A DNA stretch of 64,000 nt from Spirochaetia bacterium. Lineage in GTDB: Bacteria > Spirochaetota > Spirochaetia > CADAEX01. The notes under the pieces are model-generated. The model did not search any database. It was given only the letters and a program-made list of their open reading frames with translations, and was not told the DNA's origin. The translations under genes were made by a program, and so were the position numbers. Positions 9,543 to 18,153 of this stretch are shown one piece after another; position 1 is the first letter of the stretch, and every line of letters begins with the position of its first letter. The stretch is from the NCBI GenBank assembly GCA_017642445.1, contig JAGCPA010000092.1, forward strand, positions 1 to 64,000, read 5' to 3'.

Positions 9543-10637
9543 AGTCCCGCGCTTCTTGAAAGCCCTGTACTTCTTGTGCAGCAGTACAAACAGAAGACCA
9601 AAGAAAACCCACACCGCAAAGAAGAAAAGGATAGCCACGGTCCCTTTCATAAGCCAGTACATAAGAGCACAACTTCCGGCAATAACAGAGAAGGAGTAGA
9701 CTACAGCCAGCACCTGGTTAGGGGTAAGGCCAAAGTCCTGGAGCTTATGGTGCAGATGTTCCCGGTCGGGGGAGAATATAGGGCGTCCACGGCGCTTACG
9801 GCGCAGAATAGCACCCGCCATATCCAGAATAGGAATAATGAAAATCAACAATGCAGGGAACAGCACATCGGTGCTAACGGGAGGGGCGTTGTGGATCAGT
9901 GGGATCACGGCCATGGAGAAGCCCAAAAGCAGGCTGCCCGAGTCTCCCATATAAATCTTGGCAGGGGGGTAGTTGAACACCAGGAAAGCCACAATTGAGC
10001 CCAGGATACAGGCCGACACAGCCACTGCAGTAAAGTTGCCGGCTAGGGCAAAGATAATTATGTAGAACACAGCGCCTATAGAAGCAATACCGCCGGCAAG
10101 ACCATCCATGCCATCCATCAGGTTTATGGCGTTGCAGAAGCTTATTATCCACAGAATAGTCAGGGCGTGGGACCAGAATGCGTTCAGAGGGATTGCCACA
10201 GGAGTCCAGGCGATGGAAAAAATAGTGAACTTGAAGCCGCCCATGGTTATGCACAGTGCAGCGATAATCTGAATAACAAATTTAACCCCTGCCTTAAGGT
10301 TGTAAAAATCGTCTGCAAGACCCATCAGCACAATGATCAGATAGCCTATGCTCATAAGAAGGTGGGAGTACTTGGACAGATAGTTCAGCTCCTTGATATC
10401 CAGCACATGACAGCCAACAACATATACAAAGGCGGCAAGCGAGAAGCCTATGAAAATTCCAACACCGCCAATCCGCGGCATTTTATCGGGGTGGATCTTC
10501 CTCTCATCGATAAAATCGTACCATTTGTGTTTATGAGAAAGCCGTATCAGAAGCGGAGTTGCGACACCGTTTATGAGGAAGGCGAGGATAAGGACAACTG
10601 TGAATACCAACAATTGAAGCATAATTAATAATAACAC
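9531..10637 (-). CDS. Undecaprenyl-phosphate N-acetylhexosamine-1-phosphate transferase (WecA/TagO-like)
   Basis: This integral membrane enzyme transfers a sugar-1-phosphate from a UDP-sugar to undecaprenyl phosphate, the first step of O-antigen or similar glycan assembly. At 368 aa with about ten or eleven hydrophobic helices it shows the family motifs: [14 protein letters not shown] (catalytic Asp pair), [27 protein letters not shown] and the C-terminal DREHLHHKL histidine motif that separates WecA/TagO from MraY. It sits 21 kb from the large glycan operon, which contains no such initiating transferase of its own, so it may start that glycan. Confidence 0.92.
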   Translation of the reverse strand: MLLLIMLQLLVFTVVLILAFLINGVATPLLIRLSHKHKWYDFIDERKIHPDKMPRIGGVGIFIGFSLAAFVYVVGCHVLDIKELNYLSKYSHLLMSIGYLIIVLMGLADDFYNLKAGVKFVIQIIAALCITMGGFKFTIFSIAWTPVAIPLNAFWSHALTILWIISFCNAINLMDGMDGLAGGIASIGAVFYIIIFALAGNFTAVAVSACILGSIVAFLVFNYPPAKIYMGDSGSLLLGFSMAVIPLIHNAPPVSTDVLFPALLIFIIPILDMAGAILRRKRRGRPIFSPDREHLHHKLQDFGLTPNQVLAVVYSFSVIAGSCALMYWLMKGTVAILFFFAVWVFFGLLFVLLHKKYRAFKKRGTSKS

Positions 10638-10666
10638 TTTTACTTTTTAAAATAAAGTGCTATTTT
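10635..10666 (+). promoter_or_regulatory. Candidate promoter for ahcY-metK in the divergent gap
   Basis: TTTACT (10639-10644), a 16-bp spacer and TATTTT (10661-10666) make a weak sigma-70-like match 18 bp before the ahcY ATG. CACTTT/AAAGTG (10635-10640 and 10654-10659) forms an inverted repeat over the spacer and could be an operator. Both are suggestions only. Confidence 0.4.
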
Positions 10667-10684
10667 ATAAGCGGAGAAAAGCGT

Positions 10685-12109
10685 ATGGATTATTTTGTAA
10701 AAGACATCAACCTGTGCGACTGGGGCAGAAAAGAGATCTCTATCTCCGAGTATGAGATGCCAGGCCTTATGGCAGCTCGGGAAAAGTTTGGAAAGAAAAA
10801 ACCTCTCAAGGGTGTGCGGATCACAGGATCCCTGCACATGACTATCCAGACTGCAGTTCTTATCGAGACCCTCACTGCTCTTGGGGCCGAAGTCCGGTGG
10901 GCAAGCTGCAATATTTTCTCCACCCAGGATCATGCTGCCGCAGCTATTGCAGTAGGCAAAGGAACAGCAAAAAAGCCGGCAGGCGTATCTGTCTTTGCAT
11001 ACAAGGGGGAGACCCTGGAAGAGTACTGGGAATACCTGTACAACGCATTCTCCTTCCCCGGTGGAAAGGGGCCACAGCTTATAGTTGATGATGGTGGCGA
11101 TGCCACTCTTATGGCCCATCTGGGATACGATATAGAGAACGATCCGTCCCTCCTTAGGAAAAAGCCGGAGAGCGAGGACGAGAAGTATCTGCTCAAGACC
11201 CTTGCAAAAGTCTACAAGAAAGATAAAAACCATTGGCATAAAATCGTAGCTGACATAAAGGGAGTTTCTGAAGAGACCACCACTGGTGTCCACCGGCTCT
11301 ACAAGATGGCAGAACAGGGCAAGCTTCTTTTCCCAGCCATCAACGTGAACGATTCTGTCACCAAGAGCAAGTTCGACACCCTCCATGGCTGCCGTGAGTC
11401 CCTTCTGGACGGTATCAAGCGGGGTACCGATGTTATGGTTGCCGGCAAGGTTGCTGTAGTGTGCGGCTATGGTGATGTAGGCAAGGGTGTTGCCCAGTCT
11501 CTCCGAGGCATGGGCGCCAGAGTAATTGTAACCGAGGCAGACCCTATCTGCGCTCTCCAGGCTGCAATGGAGGGGTATGAGGTCAAGACAGTGGAAGATA
11601 CATTGGGCTGGGCCGACATCTATGTGACTGCCACAGGCAATATTGACATCATCACTGTAAAACATATGAAGAAGATGAAAGATCAGGCTATTGTATGCAA
11701 CATCGGCCACTTCGACATGGAGATTCAGGTGAACCAGCTTAAGGCTGTTCCCGGCATAAAAGAGGTGAACATAAAGCCCCAGTACGATATGTACACATTC
11801 CCAGATGGCCACACAATCTATATTCTGGCACAGGGAAGACTGGTCAATCTTGGCTGTGCTACAGGCCATCCATCCTTTGTAATGTCCAACTCCTTCACTA
11901 ACCAGGTGCTGGCACAGATAGAGCTGTGGGAAAAGCAGAAAGAGCTCAAACCCCAGGTTTATGTTATTCCAAAGAAACTGGACGAGGAAGTTGCAAGGCT
12001 CCACCTGGGCAAAATCGGCGTCAAGCTGACCAAGCTTTCCAAGGCTCAGGCAGATTATATCGGAGTTCCTGTAGAGGGACCGTTCAAACCAGATTATTAC
12101 AGATACTAA
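10685..12109 (+). CDS. ahcY: Adenosylhomocysteinase (SAH hydrolase)
   Basis: This NAD-dependent enzyme splits S-adenosylhomocysteine into adenosine and homocysteine, relieving product inhibition of methyltransferases. It has 474 aa, typical for bacterial AhcY. Visible marks are the N-terminal substrate region ([16 protein letters not shown]), the NAD-binding [25 protein letters not shown] and the C-terminal lysine/tyrosine-bearing tail ending in PDYYRY. Ribosome-binding site GCGGAG precedes the ATG. metK follows by 12 bp, so synthesis and recycling of SAM are probably one operon. A long antisense open frame across it is a coding shadow. Confidence 0.97.
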   Translation: MDYFVKDINLCDWGRKEISISEYEMPGLMAAREKFGKKKPLKGVRITGSLHMTIQTAVLIETLTALGAEVRWASCNIFSTQDHAAAAIAVGKGTAKKPAGVSVFAYKGETLEEYWEYLYNAFSFPGGKGPQLIVDDGGDATLMAHLGYDIENDPSLLRKKPESEDEKYLLKTLAKVYKKDKNHWHKIVADIKGVSEETTTGVHRLYKMAEQGKLLFPAINVNDSVTKSKFDTLHGCRESLLDGIKRGTDVMVAGKVAVVCGYGDVGKGVAQSLRGMGARVIVTEADPICALQAAMEGYEVKTVEDTLGWADIYVTATGNIDIITVKHMKKMKDQAIVCNIGHFDMEIQVNQLKAVPGIKEVNIKPQYDMYTFPDGHTIYILAQGRLVNLGCATGHPSFVMSNSFTNQVLAQIELWEKQKELKPQVYVIPKKLDEEVARLHLGKIGVKLTKLSKAQADYIGVPVEGPFKPDYYRY

Positions 12110-12121
12110 AAGGCAAATGCT

Positions 12122-13276
12122 ATGAAAAAATATCTTTTTACTTCAGAATCAGTGGGCGAGGGACATCCAGATAAGCTCTGCGACCAGATTTCAGACGGAA
12201 TCCTGGATGCATGCCTTAAGGACGACCCTGAATCCAGAGTTGCCTGCGAATGCTTCTCCACCACCGGCATGGTGCTGGTAGGGGGCGAGATCACCACAAG
12301 CACTTATGTAGATGTACAGCATGTGGCCCGGGAAATAGCAAGAGGGATCGGCTACACCAAGGCAGAATATGGCCTTGACTGCGATTCCATGGCAGTGCTC
12401 AATGTAATTCACAACCAGTCCCCCGATATCTCCCAGGGGGTGTCAGGAACAGGACTTTATAAAGGAGAACAGGGTGCCGGCGATCAGGGCCTTATGTTCG
12501 GCTTTGCCTGCAACGAGACAGCCTCCCTCATGCCTGCACCAATCATGCTGGCTCACAAGATTCTGCTCAAGGCAACAGAGCTTAGGAAAAGCGGTGCCAT
12601 CAAATGGCTCCGGCCCGACGCAAAGAGCCAGGTTACCATCGAATACGAAGGCTACACACCTAAACGCATCGACACAGTAGTTGTATCTCATCAGCATGAC
12701 GACAACATCTCCTACGACCAGATAAAGAACACAATTATCTCAGAAATTATCAATCCTGTTCTGGCAGAAGAAAAGTTTGACCAGAAGAACATCAAATATT
12801 TCATCAACCCCACAGGCCGTTTCGTAATCGGGGGACCACATGGAGACACAGGTCTCACCGGGCGCAAAATTATCGTAGATACCTATGGTGGAATGGGTCG
12901 CCACGGCGGCGGCGCTTTCTCCGGCAAGGACCCAAGCAAGGTGGACCGTTCTGCAGCTTACATGGCCCGCTATATTGCAAAGAATATCGTAGCTTCCGGC
13001 GCATGCACACGGTGCGAGGTTCAGCTGGCTTATGCTATCGGAGTGCCTTTCCCGGTATCTGTAATGGTCAACACCTTCGGTACAGCTCAGGTAGAGGAAA
13101 AGAAGATAGAAAAGGCAGTAAAAGAGCTGTTCGATTTAACCCCTGCAGGCATTGTAAAGACACTGGATCTTAAGAAGCCTATTTACCAGAAGACAGCATC
13201 ATATGGCCACTTCGGACGGGATATCTTCTCCTGGGAGAAAACTGACAAAGCAGAAGCAATTAAAAAAGAGCTGTAA
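12122..13276 (+). CDS. metK: S-adenosylmethionine synthetase
   Basis: MetK makes SAM from methionine and ATP. At 384 aa it is the usual size and has the three signature segments: the N-terminal [17 protein letters not shown], the central [12 protein letters not shown] and the ATP/phosphate loop region [18 protein letters not shown] with [16 protein letters not shown] downstream. The product should supply methyl groups to, among others, the adenine methyltransferase at 24.7 kb and the sugar-locus methyltransferase at 38.5 kb. A hairpin and a strong shared terminator follow. Confidence 0.98.
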   Translation: MKKYLFTSESVGEGHPDKLCDQISDGILDACLKDDPESRVACECFSTTGMVLVGGEITTSTYVDVQHVAREIARGIGYTKAEYGLDCDSMAVLNVIHNQSPDISQGVSGTGLYKGEQGAGDQGLMFGFACNETASLMPAPIMLAHKILLKATELRKSGAIKWLRPDAKSQVTIEYEGYTPKRIDTVVVSHQHDDNISYDQIKNTIISEIINPVLAEEKFDQKNIKYFINPTGRFVIGGPHGDTGLTGRKIIVDTYGGMGRHGGGAFSGKDPSKVDRSAAYMARYIAKNIVASGACTRCEVQLAYAIGVPFPVSVMVNTFGTAQVEEKKIEKAVKELFDLTPAGIVKTLDLKKPIYQKTASYGHFGRDIFSWEKTDKAEAIKKEL

Positions 13277-13286
13277 TACCGCGTCA

Positions 13287-13305
13287 CCTTGAACTCGTTT
13301 CAGGG
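13287..13305. repeat. Small intergenic hairpin after metK
   Basis: CCTTGAA (13287-13293) pairs with TTCAGGG (13299-13305) around a CTCGT loop, with one G-U pair. It resembles short CCCTGAA-type palindromes that I recall being dispersed between genes in various bacteria, but only one copy is seen here, so membership of a repeat family is a guess. Confidence 0.3.
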
Positions 13306-13314
13306 GCTACAATA

Positions 13315-13344
13315 AAAAAGCTGGATTTTTTAATCCAGCTTTTT
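13315..13344. terminator. Bidirectional intrinsic terminator between metK and the PfkB kinase
   Basis: A 13-bp perfect stem (13315-13327 with 13332-13344) has core AGCTGGATT and a TTTT loop, A-rich on one side and T-rich on the other. The stop codon of the minus-strand kinase lies at the loop. Confidence 0.93.
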
Positions 13345-14319
13345 CTTTAATTCTTCGATTTCAGCTTTATTAAACTGGCCACCGAACTTTGCAATTATTG
13401 CTGATGCGGCGATTGAAGCGTAACTTCCAGCCTCTTCCAGAGATTTCTTTCGGTCAATACCATAGAGGAAGCCGGCTGCAAAGGTATCGCCTGCACCAGT
13501 AGTATCCACACACGTTGTGAAGCCTTTTACCGGGACAGGAATAGTCTCTTCTCCAGGTGCCTTAATCAAAGCCCCTTTATCACCAAGCTTTACAATTGCG
13601 GTGCAGCCCAGTTCAGAGAGCAGTTTTACGCATTCTTCAGGATTGTCGTTATCAAAGAGAGTGGAAGCCTCTTTTTTGTTGGCAAATACATAGTCGCAGT
13701 GCTGCTGGATAATGGTTAAATAATCATCCCGGTAACGCTGGATACTCAATTTGTCAGCCACATCAAAAGCAACCTTTATGTCGTTAAGTTTGCAAATATC
13801 CAGAGCTTTCATAACAGCCTGCTTCTGGTTCTCGGTATCCCACATATAGCCGGTAAAATAGAGCATCGAAGATTCTTTCAGCTCGTTTTCGTCAATATCC
13901 TCAGGAGAGAAGTTTTTGCAGATGCCTAAGTTTGTATTCATAGAACGCTCATAGTCTGGGGTAATCAGTACAATACTGGAGCCTGTGTCACCGTCTTCCC
14001 TTACAATGGCAGAGGTTAGGTTCTTCCGCTCAGAAAGCCTGTCTATATAAATCTGGCCAAAGGAATCGTTTCCTGCCCGGCCGCAGAGCACCGCTTTAGG
14101 CCCAAGTCCCGAGAGTGTGATCATGGTGTTTGCAGCAGAGCCACCGCAGTAATACTTAGTTTTATATCCCTTAAGATAATCTAGGATAGCCTGTCCCTCT
14201 TTGTGGTCTATGATCTTCATTGTCCCCTTGTGGATATTCAAGGCTTTAAGATCTCTGTCTTCTACGCTTATAAGAATGTCTGTAAGGATGTTCCCCATGC
14301 TGAAAAAATCGTACTTCAT
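13330..14319 (-). CDS. PfkB-family carbohydrate/nucleoside kinase, probably adenosine kinase
   Basis: This ribokinase-fold enzyme has 329 aa. Its motifs are GGSAANTMITLSGLG near the N-terminus and the PfkB signature DTTGAGDTFAAGF with the catalytic Asp near the C-terminus. The N-terminal MGNxLxD segment and its place beside ahcY and metK suggest adenosine kinase, which would remove the adenosine released by AhcY. A different nucleoside or sugar substrate is possible. ATG 14319 is preferred; an upstream TTG at 14385 would start in a hairpin loop and add a non-family leader. No Shine-Dalgarno site is evident before 14319, and a TATACA -10-like box lies about 12 bp upstream, so a very short leader is possible. 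Confidence 0.85.
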   Translation of the reverse strand: MKYDFFSMGNILTDILISVEDRDLKALNIHKGTMKIIDHKEGQAILDYLKGYKTKYYCGGSAANTMITLSGLGPKAVLCGRAGNDSFGQIYIDRLSERKNLTSAIVREDGDTGSSIVLITPDYERSMNTNLGICKNFSPEDIDENELKESSMLYFTGYMWDTENQKQAVMKALDICKLNDIKVAFDVADKLSIQRYRDDYLTIIQQHCDYVFANKKEASTLFDNDNPEECVKLLSELGCTAIVKLGDKGALIKAPGEETIPVPVKGFTTCVDTTGAGDTFAAGFLYGIDRKKSLEEAGSYASIAASAIIAKFGGQFNKAEIEELKKKLD

Positions 14320-14365
14320 AGATGATAGTGTATAGCTAAAAAGAGGAAAAAACAAGGTATAAATA

Positions 14366-14404
14366 CTCTTTTTGCTATATTGCAAAGCAATATAGCAAAA
14401 AGAG
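14366..14404. repeat. Perfect 18-bp inverted repeat with 3-base loop
   Basis: CTCTTTTTGCTATATTGC (14366-14383) and its exact complement (14387-14404) surround AAA. The stem is AT-rich and lies at the boundary between GC-richer core genes and the AT-rich island. It could act as a terminator-like hairpin for leftover transcription, a protein-binding palindrome, or a scar of integration. Nothing in sequence decides between them. Confidence 0.9.
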
Positions 14405-14411
14405 AAATAAC

Positions 14412-14503
14412 CGCAAATCTCTTAAATAAAAGTGCACAAATTACTTAAATAAAATGCCACAAATCTCTTAAACAAGATTGCGCAAATCTCTTAAATAATA
14501 TAT
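14412..14503. repeat. Four 23-bp tandem repeats (iteron-like) upstream of the DUF4143 ATPase
   Basis: Four head-to-tail units begin at 14412, 14435, 14458 and 14481, exactly 23 bp apart. They share the core CRCAAATYWCTTAAAYAA with few differences. The unit junctions form TTGCGCAA or GTGCAC palindromic steps. The last unit supplies most of the -35 element and spacer of the downstream promoter, so a protein bound to the array would sit on the polymerase site. No spacers are present, so it is not a CRISPR array. Confidence 0.9.
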
Positions 14504-14506
14504 AAT
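14478..14506 (+). promoter_or_regulatory. Promoter of the DUF4143 ATPase gene
   Basis: TTGCGC (14478-14483), a 17-bp spacer and a consensus TATAAT (14501-14506) place the start point at about 14512-14513, on the ATG itself. The message would be leaderless. The -35 overlaps the fourth 23-bp repeat. Confidence 0.7.
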
Positions 14507-14512
14507 GACTAT

Positions 14513-15793
14513 ATGAAATACAAGAAACGAATTATCGACGAGATTCTTTCCTTAAAAATGGAAGCCTTTGGTGCCGTTTGGATTCAGGGACCAAAAGGTT
14601 GCGGTAAAACAACTTCAGGGAAACAAAAAGCCAAAACAATAGTCGAATTTCAGGACGAGGAAAAAAGAGATAACTTATTAAAAATTGCATCCATAGCACC
14701 CAGCAAGTTGCTTGTAGGGGAAAAACCCATTCTTTTTGATGAATGGCAGGATGCTCCTAAACTGTTTGGAATTATAAGAAAGGATGTGGATGATTCAGGG
14801 AAAAAAGGGCAGTATATTCTTACTGGATCAACATCAAATATTGCTCAAACACCCCACACGGGAACGCTTAGGATTAGCCGCCTGCAGATGTATCCTATGA
14901 GTCTATATGAAACAAAAGAATCAAATGGAACAGTTTCGTTGCTTGATTTATTCAACAATCCAGGTTCTTTTGATAGTTGTAAATCAGACATGTCTTTGGA
15001 TGATGTTATTTTTGCTATTTGCAGAGGAGGGTGGCCCAGTGTTTTAGGAATAAAAGCTAAAAAGGGTCAGCTTGAAATAGCAAAAGATTTATACAAACAA
15101 ACATATTCCGTTGATATCTCAAAAATTGACAACGTAAAAAGAAATCCACTTTTGGCACAGACTATTTTGCGTTCATATAGCAGAAATATCTGCACTCTGG
15201 CCGAGATGAAGACTATAGTTGCCGATATAACAGCAAACTATGATGTAACAGAACCCACTATATATGATTATATCAATGCACTTGAAAAGCTTTATATAAT
15301 TGATGATATTGATGCTTGGTCGCCGGCAATTCGTTCAAAAACAGCAATTCGTTCATCAAAAAAGAAAAACTTTATTGATCCTTCTATTGCCGTTGCGGCA
15401 CTTGGTATTGCCCCAGATTATTTTAACAAAGACTTCAAGACATTAGGGTTCTTGTTCGAATCCCTTTGTATAAGAGATTTGAAAGTCTACAGTTCCCTCT
15501 ATGATGGAAAGTTTTCATACTATCATGACCGATATGGTCTTGAAGCGGATGGGGTCCTGCATTTAAGCGATGGCCGTTATGCCTTGATTGAATTTAAATT
15601 GGGCGAAACAGAAATTGATGAGGGCGCAGCACACCTTTGCGAGATAGAAAAACTGATAAAGGAATATAATAAATCTGAAAAGCAATGCCCGCTCAGACTA
15701 CCTGATTTAAAGATGGTAATTACTGCCACCCAGTTTGGCTATGCCCGCGAAGATGGGGTTCTTGTAGTACCGATAGGGTGTTTAAAAAACTAA
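14513..15793 (+). CDS. AAA ATPase with DUF4143-type C-terminal domain
   Basis: This 426-aa protein has an N-terminal AAA P-loop domain: Walker A GPKGCGKT (26-33), Walker B PILFDEWQDAP and sensor-like YILTGS. The C-terminal half matches the layout of DUF4143, with a winged-helix linker and a PD-(D/E)XK-like core: EADGVL (D346) and IEFKLG (E360, K362). These ATPases are abundant in host-associated anaerobes, often beside mobile or defence genes; their role is unknown. The start has no ribosome-binding site because the promoter ends next to it. The next gene overlaps by 16 bp, implying coupling. Confidence 0.82.
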   Translation: MKYKKRIIDEILSLKMEAFGAVWIQGPKGCGKTTSGKQKAKTIVEFQDEEKRDNLLKIASIAPSKLLVGEKPILFDEWQDAPKLFGIIRKDVDDSGKKGQYILTGSTSNIAQTPHTGTLRISRLQMYPMSLYETKESNGTVSLLDLFNNPGSFDSCKSDMSLDDVIFAICRGGWPSVLGIKAKKGQLEIAKDLYKQTYSVDISKIDNVKRNPLLAQTILRSYSRNICTLAEMKTIVADITANYDVTEPTIYDYINALEKLYIIDDIDAWSPAIRSKTAIRSSKKKNFIDPSIAVAALGIAPDYFNKDFKTLGFLFESLCIRDLKVYSSLYDGKFSYYHDRYGLEADGVLHLSDGRYALIEFKLGETEIDEGAAHLCEIEKLIKEYNKSEKQCPLRLPDLKMVITATQFGYAREDGVLVVPIGCLKN

Positions 15794-18120
15794 AACATTT
15801 ATTATGCCAGTGCGGTTTAAAGAAGGAAAACAAATTGAAAAAAGAAATACTATCTGACGAACCAATCAATAAACCAGAAGAAGATATATTGGGTCGTGAA
15901 AGTTTCGCTAAAAACCTAGCAGACTCTTTAATATCATGGAAAGAAGAGAAATCATTAATCATAGGTCTTTTGGGCAAATGGGGCTCTGGAAAAACATCGG
16001 TTATAAATCTAACAGAATACTTTTTAAAAGATATATTACGAAGCCAGACAAAAGAAAAGAATAAACCAATAGTAATAAAATTTAACCCATGGGGATATTC
16101 CCAGACAGAAGATCTACTTATTTCTTTTATTAATCAACTATACTCATCAATAAAAGATAATAAAAAGATAAGAAAACTAACAAAAGTAATTAAGAAATAT
16201 ATAAATTTTTTTAAGGAAATTAAACCGCAAAAAACGATTAATACGGTATTAACGATAACAGCTCTTGTTTTTACAATACTTGGAATAAGCCTTTCTCATA
16301 TTTTCCAGCAATCACCAGAAATGGTAAACAGTTTAACAAAACGAACTATTATATCTTTAGCAATATATGCAGTTGTCTATTTTTCATGGAGATGTTTAGC
16401 TTGTATTTTAACAAGGCAAGATAAATTGCCTATATCTGAAATAAAAGAAGAAATAAGTAACATTATTATAAAAAACAAAATTAGAATGATAATTATCATC
16501 GATGATATAGATCGATTAACCTCAGTTGAAATAAAACAATTATTTAGAATTATAAGAATTAATGCAGATTTTCCTAATACTATATATTTGCTTTCTTTTG
16601 ATAGAAATATAGCTGAAAAGAGTTTAACAGTACAAGATACAATTAGTGGGCATGATTACTTGGAAAAAATAATAAATATTGAATATGATTTACCAGGGAT
16701 ATCACAATTTAAGCTTGAGAAATATTTCAAAAACAACCTTGAAAAATTAATTTCTGCTTTACCTGATAATACAGCGAATATTTTTGAAACAGATAATAAA
16801 AAATGGTCTCAAATTCATTCTATAATAATCTCAGAATTATCAAGCATAAGAAATATAAAACGCTATTTTAACTCAATTTCTTTTAAAATAAACCAATTTA
16901 TTAAAGAAAATGTTTTAGAAATAAATCTAGTTGATTTTTTAGGAATAGAACTTATTAGATTAAAGTATCCAGATTGCTATTCTTTTATTCGAGACAATAA
17001 GCAATGGTTCATATCTGATAAAATGTTGAAAGATGAACCAGGCGCAAAAGAAAAAGGAACTTATGCAAAATGGTATAAAGACAATGTTCAAAAATTTGGT
17101 TCCACTACAAACGAAAAGAATAATATCAATATAATTATAACAGAAATATTTCCAATTACCTTTTTTGGTTCAAAAAACATTCAAATTAATTCTCTTTTTA
17201 ATAAATCTGAAATTGACGCAACCAACTCAATTGCCTCTGAAAGATTTTTTGATATATATTTTGACCATATTTCAAGCATTTCAGATGAAGAATGCTCAAA
17301 TTATGATGCTCAACGAATAAAAGCAGTTTCAAATGATTATGATGCTTTAAAAACACTTTTAAGAGAGTATATTAACAATAATAAAATCCATAGCCTGCTT
17401 GATTTGCTGGAAAAACATTCTATTGAAGGAGATTTAATCCCCAAGGATAATTATTTATCTTATTTTGCCGCCTTATTTGATATAATTAATGAGATTCCCG
17501 ATGGACATGAAAGATTGCAATTTGGAAATGATACTATTATCCATAGAATAGTTTATTTTTTAATAAGGTTTAATGATAAATATGAAAACGCAGATTTGTT
17601 TGAAAAGCTTATAGAAAATACAGAAGATCCGTTCATGTGTTGTGATTTTATTGAAAATGAAATTAACAACTATAAAGAGCAAAAAGAAGAGCTGGTTGCT
17701 CGCAACCGGATTCCTTATTTGCAGCAAAAAATGGTTAAAAAAATATATGAATATAGGGATAAACTATTAGATTCCAAATATTTTATTCGTATGCTTTACT
17801 TCTGGAGAAAAAATGATTTCGCTAGCTATCAAAGATATATATATGATCTTGCAAGTGATATAAATAAGCTTTTACGAGCAATCGAAAGAACCTTTTATTT
17901 AAGTTATTCTAAATCTAACGATGGTACAGAAAAAGCAAAAAAAGAAATCCGTTATGATGATGTAAAGCTACTTGGGGACTTAGAAAACATACGGAATAGA
18001 CTTCATCTTATTCGCTTTGGCAACGGAGAACTCTACAGAACTAATAAAGAAATAATAAATCTATTTTTGGATAATTATGAAAAAGATGGTGTTGCTAAAA
18101 AAATATTAATTAAAAAATAG
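15778..18120 (+). CDS. KAP-family P-loop NTPase with inserted membrane segments
   Basis: This 780-aa KAP NTPase has Walker A GKWGSGKT at 66-73, the KAP-typical FNPWGYSQTEDLL near 102-114, two predicted transmembrane helices at about 154-175 and 190-211 between Walker A and Walker B, and Walker B RMIIIIDDIDRL at about 236-247. The C-terminal 450 residues are helical and unrecognised. KAP proteins are membrane-anchored STAND-like ATPases found in several antiphage settings, so a sensor or scaffold role is likely. GTG 15778 overlaps the preceding gene; TTG 15835, after AAGAAGGAAAAC, is an equally good start and would remove 19 residues. Confidence 0.85.
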   Translation: MFKKLKHLLCQCGLKKENKLKKEILSDEPINKPEEDILGRESFAKNLADSLISWKEEKSLIIGLLGKWGSGKTSVINLTEYFLKDILRSQTKEKNKPIVIKFNPWGYSQTEDLLISFINQLYSSIKDNKKIRKLTKVIKKYINFFKEIKPQKTINTVLTITALVFTILGISLSHIFQQSPEMVNSLTKRTIISLAIYAVVYFSWRCLACILTRQDKLPISEIKEEISNIIIKNKIRMIIIIDDIDRLTSVEIKQLFRIIRINADFPNTIYLLSFDRNIAEKSLTVQDTISGHDYLEKIINIEYDLPGISQFKLEKYFKNNLEKLISALPDNTANIFETDNKKWSQIHSIIISELSSIRNIKRYFNSISFKINQFIKENVLEINLVDFLGIELIRLKYPDCYSFIRDNKQWFISDKMLKDEPGAKEKGTYAKWYKDNVQKFGSTTNEKNNINIIITEIFPITFFGSKNIQINSLFNKSEIDATNSIASERFFDIYFDHISSISDEECSNYDAQRIKAVSNDYDALKTLLREYINNNKIHSLLDLLEKHSIEGDLIPKDNYLSYFAALFDIINEIPDGHERLQFGNDTIIHRIVYFLIRFNDKYENADLFEKLIENTEDPFMCCDFIENEINNYKEQKEELVARNRIPYLQQKMVKKIYEYRDKLLDSKYFIRMLYFWRKNDFASYQRYIYDLASDINKLLRAIERTFYLSYSKSNDGTEKAKKEIRYDDVKLLGDLENIRNRLHLIRFGNGELYRTNKEIINLFLDNYEKDGVAKKILIKK

Positions 18121-18126
18121 TTTTCA

Positions 18127-18135
18127 TGTTATACT
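18127..18135 (+). promoter_or_regulatory. Extended -10 promoter before the HEPN protein gene
   Basis: TGTTATACT is an extended -10 (TGn plus TATACT) directly after the KAP stop. The sequence CATGTTATA recurs before the DUF2971 gene at 22705-22713. No clear -35 is seen. Confidence 0.45.
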
Positions 18136-18153
18136 ATCCATAGGAGTATACAT

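Noticed and set aside
10640-12004. 454-codon open frame on the minus strand across ahcY
   Set aside because: ahcY is an unmistakable gene on the plus strand; the antisense frame has no recognisable protein motifs and no ribosome-binding site, and is a codon-bias shadow.
14412-14503. Possible CRISPR array
   Set aside because: Units are directly adjacent with a fixed 23-bp period and no unique spacers, and no cas genes are present.
13277-14512. tRNA gene or integrase attachment site at the island edge
   Set aside because: No cloverleaf or TpsiC-like sequence and no integrase gene were found; the palindrome alone does not prove integration.
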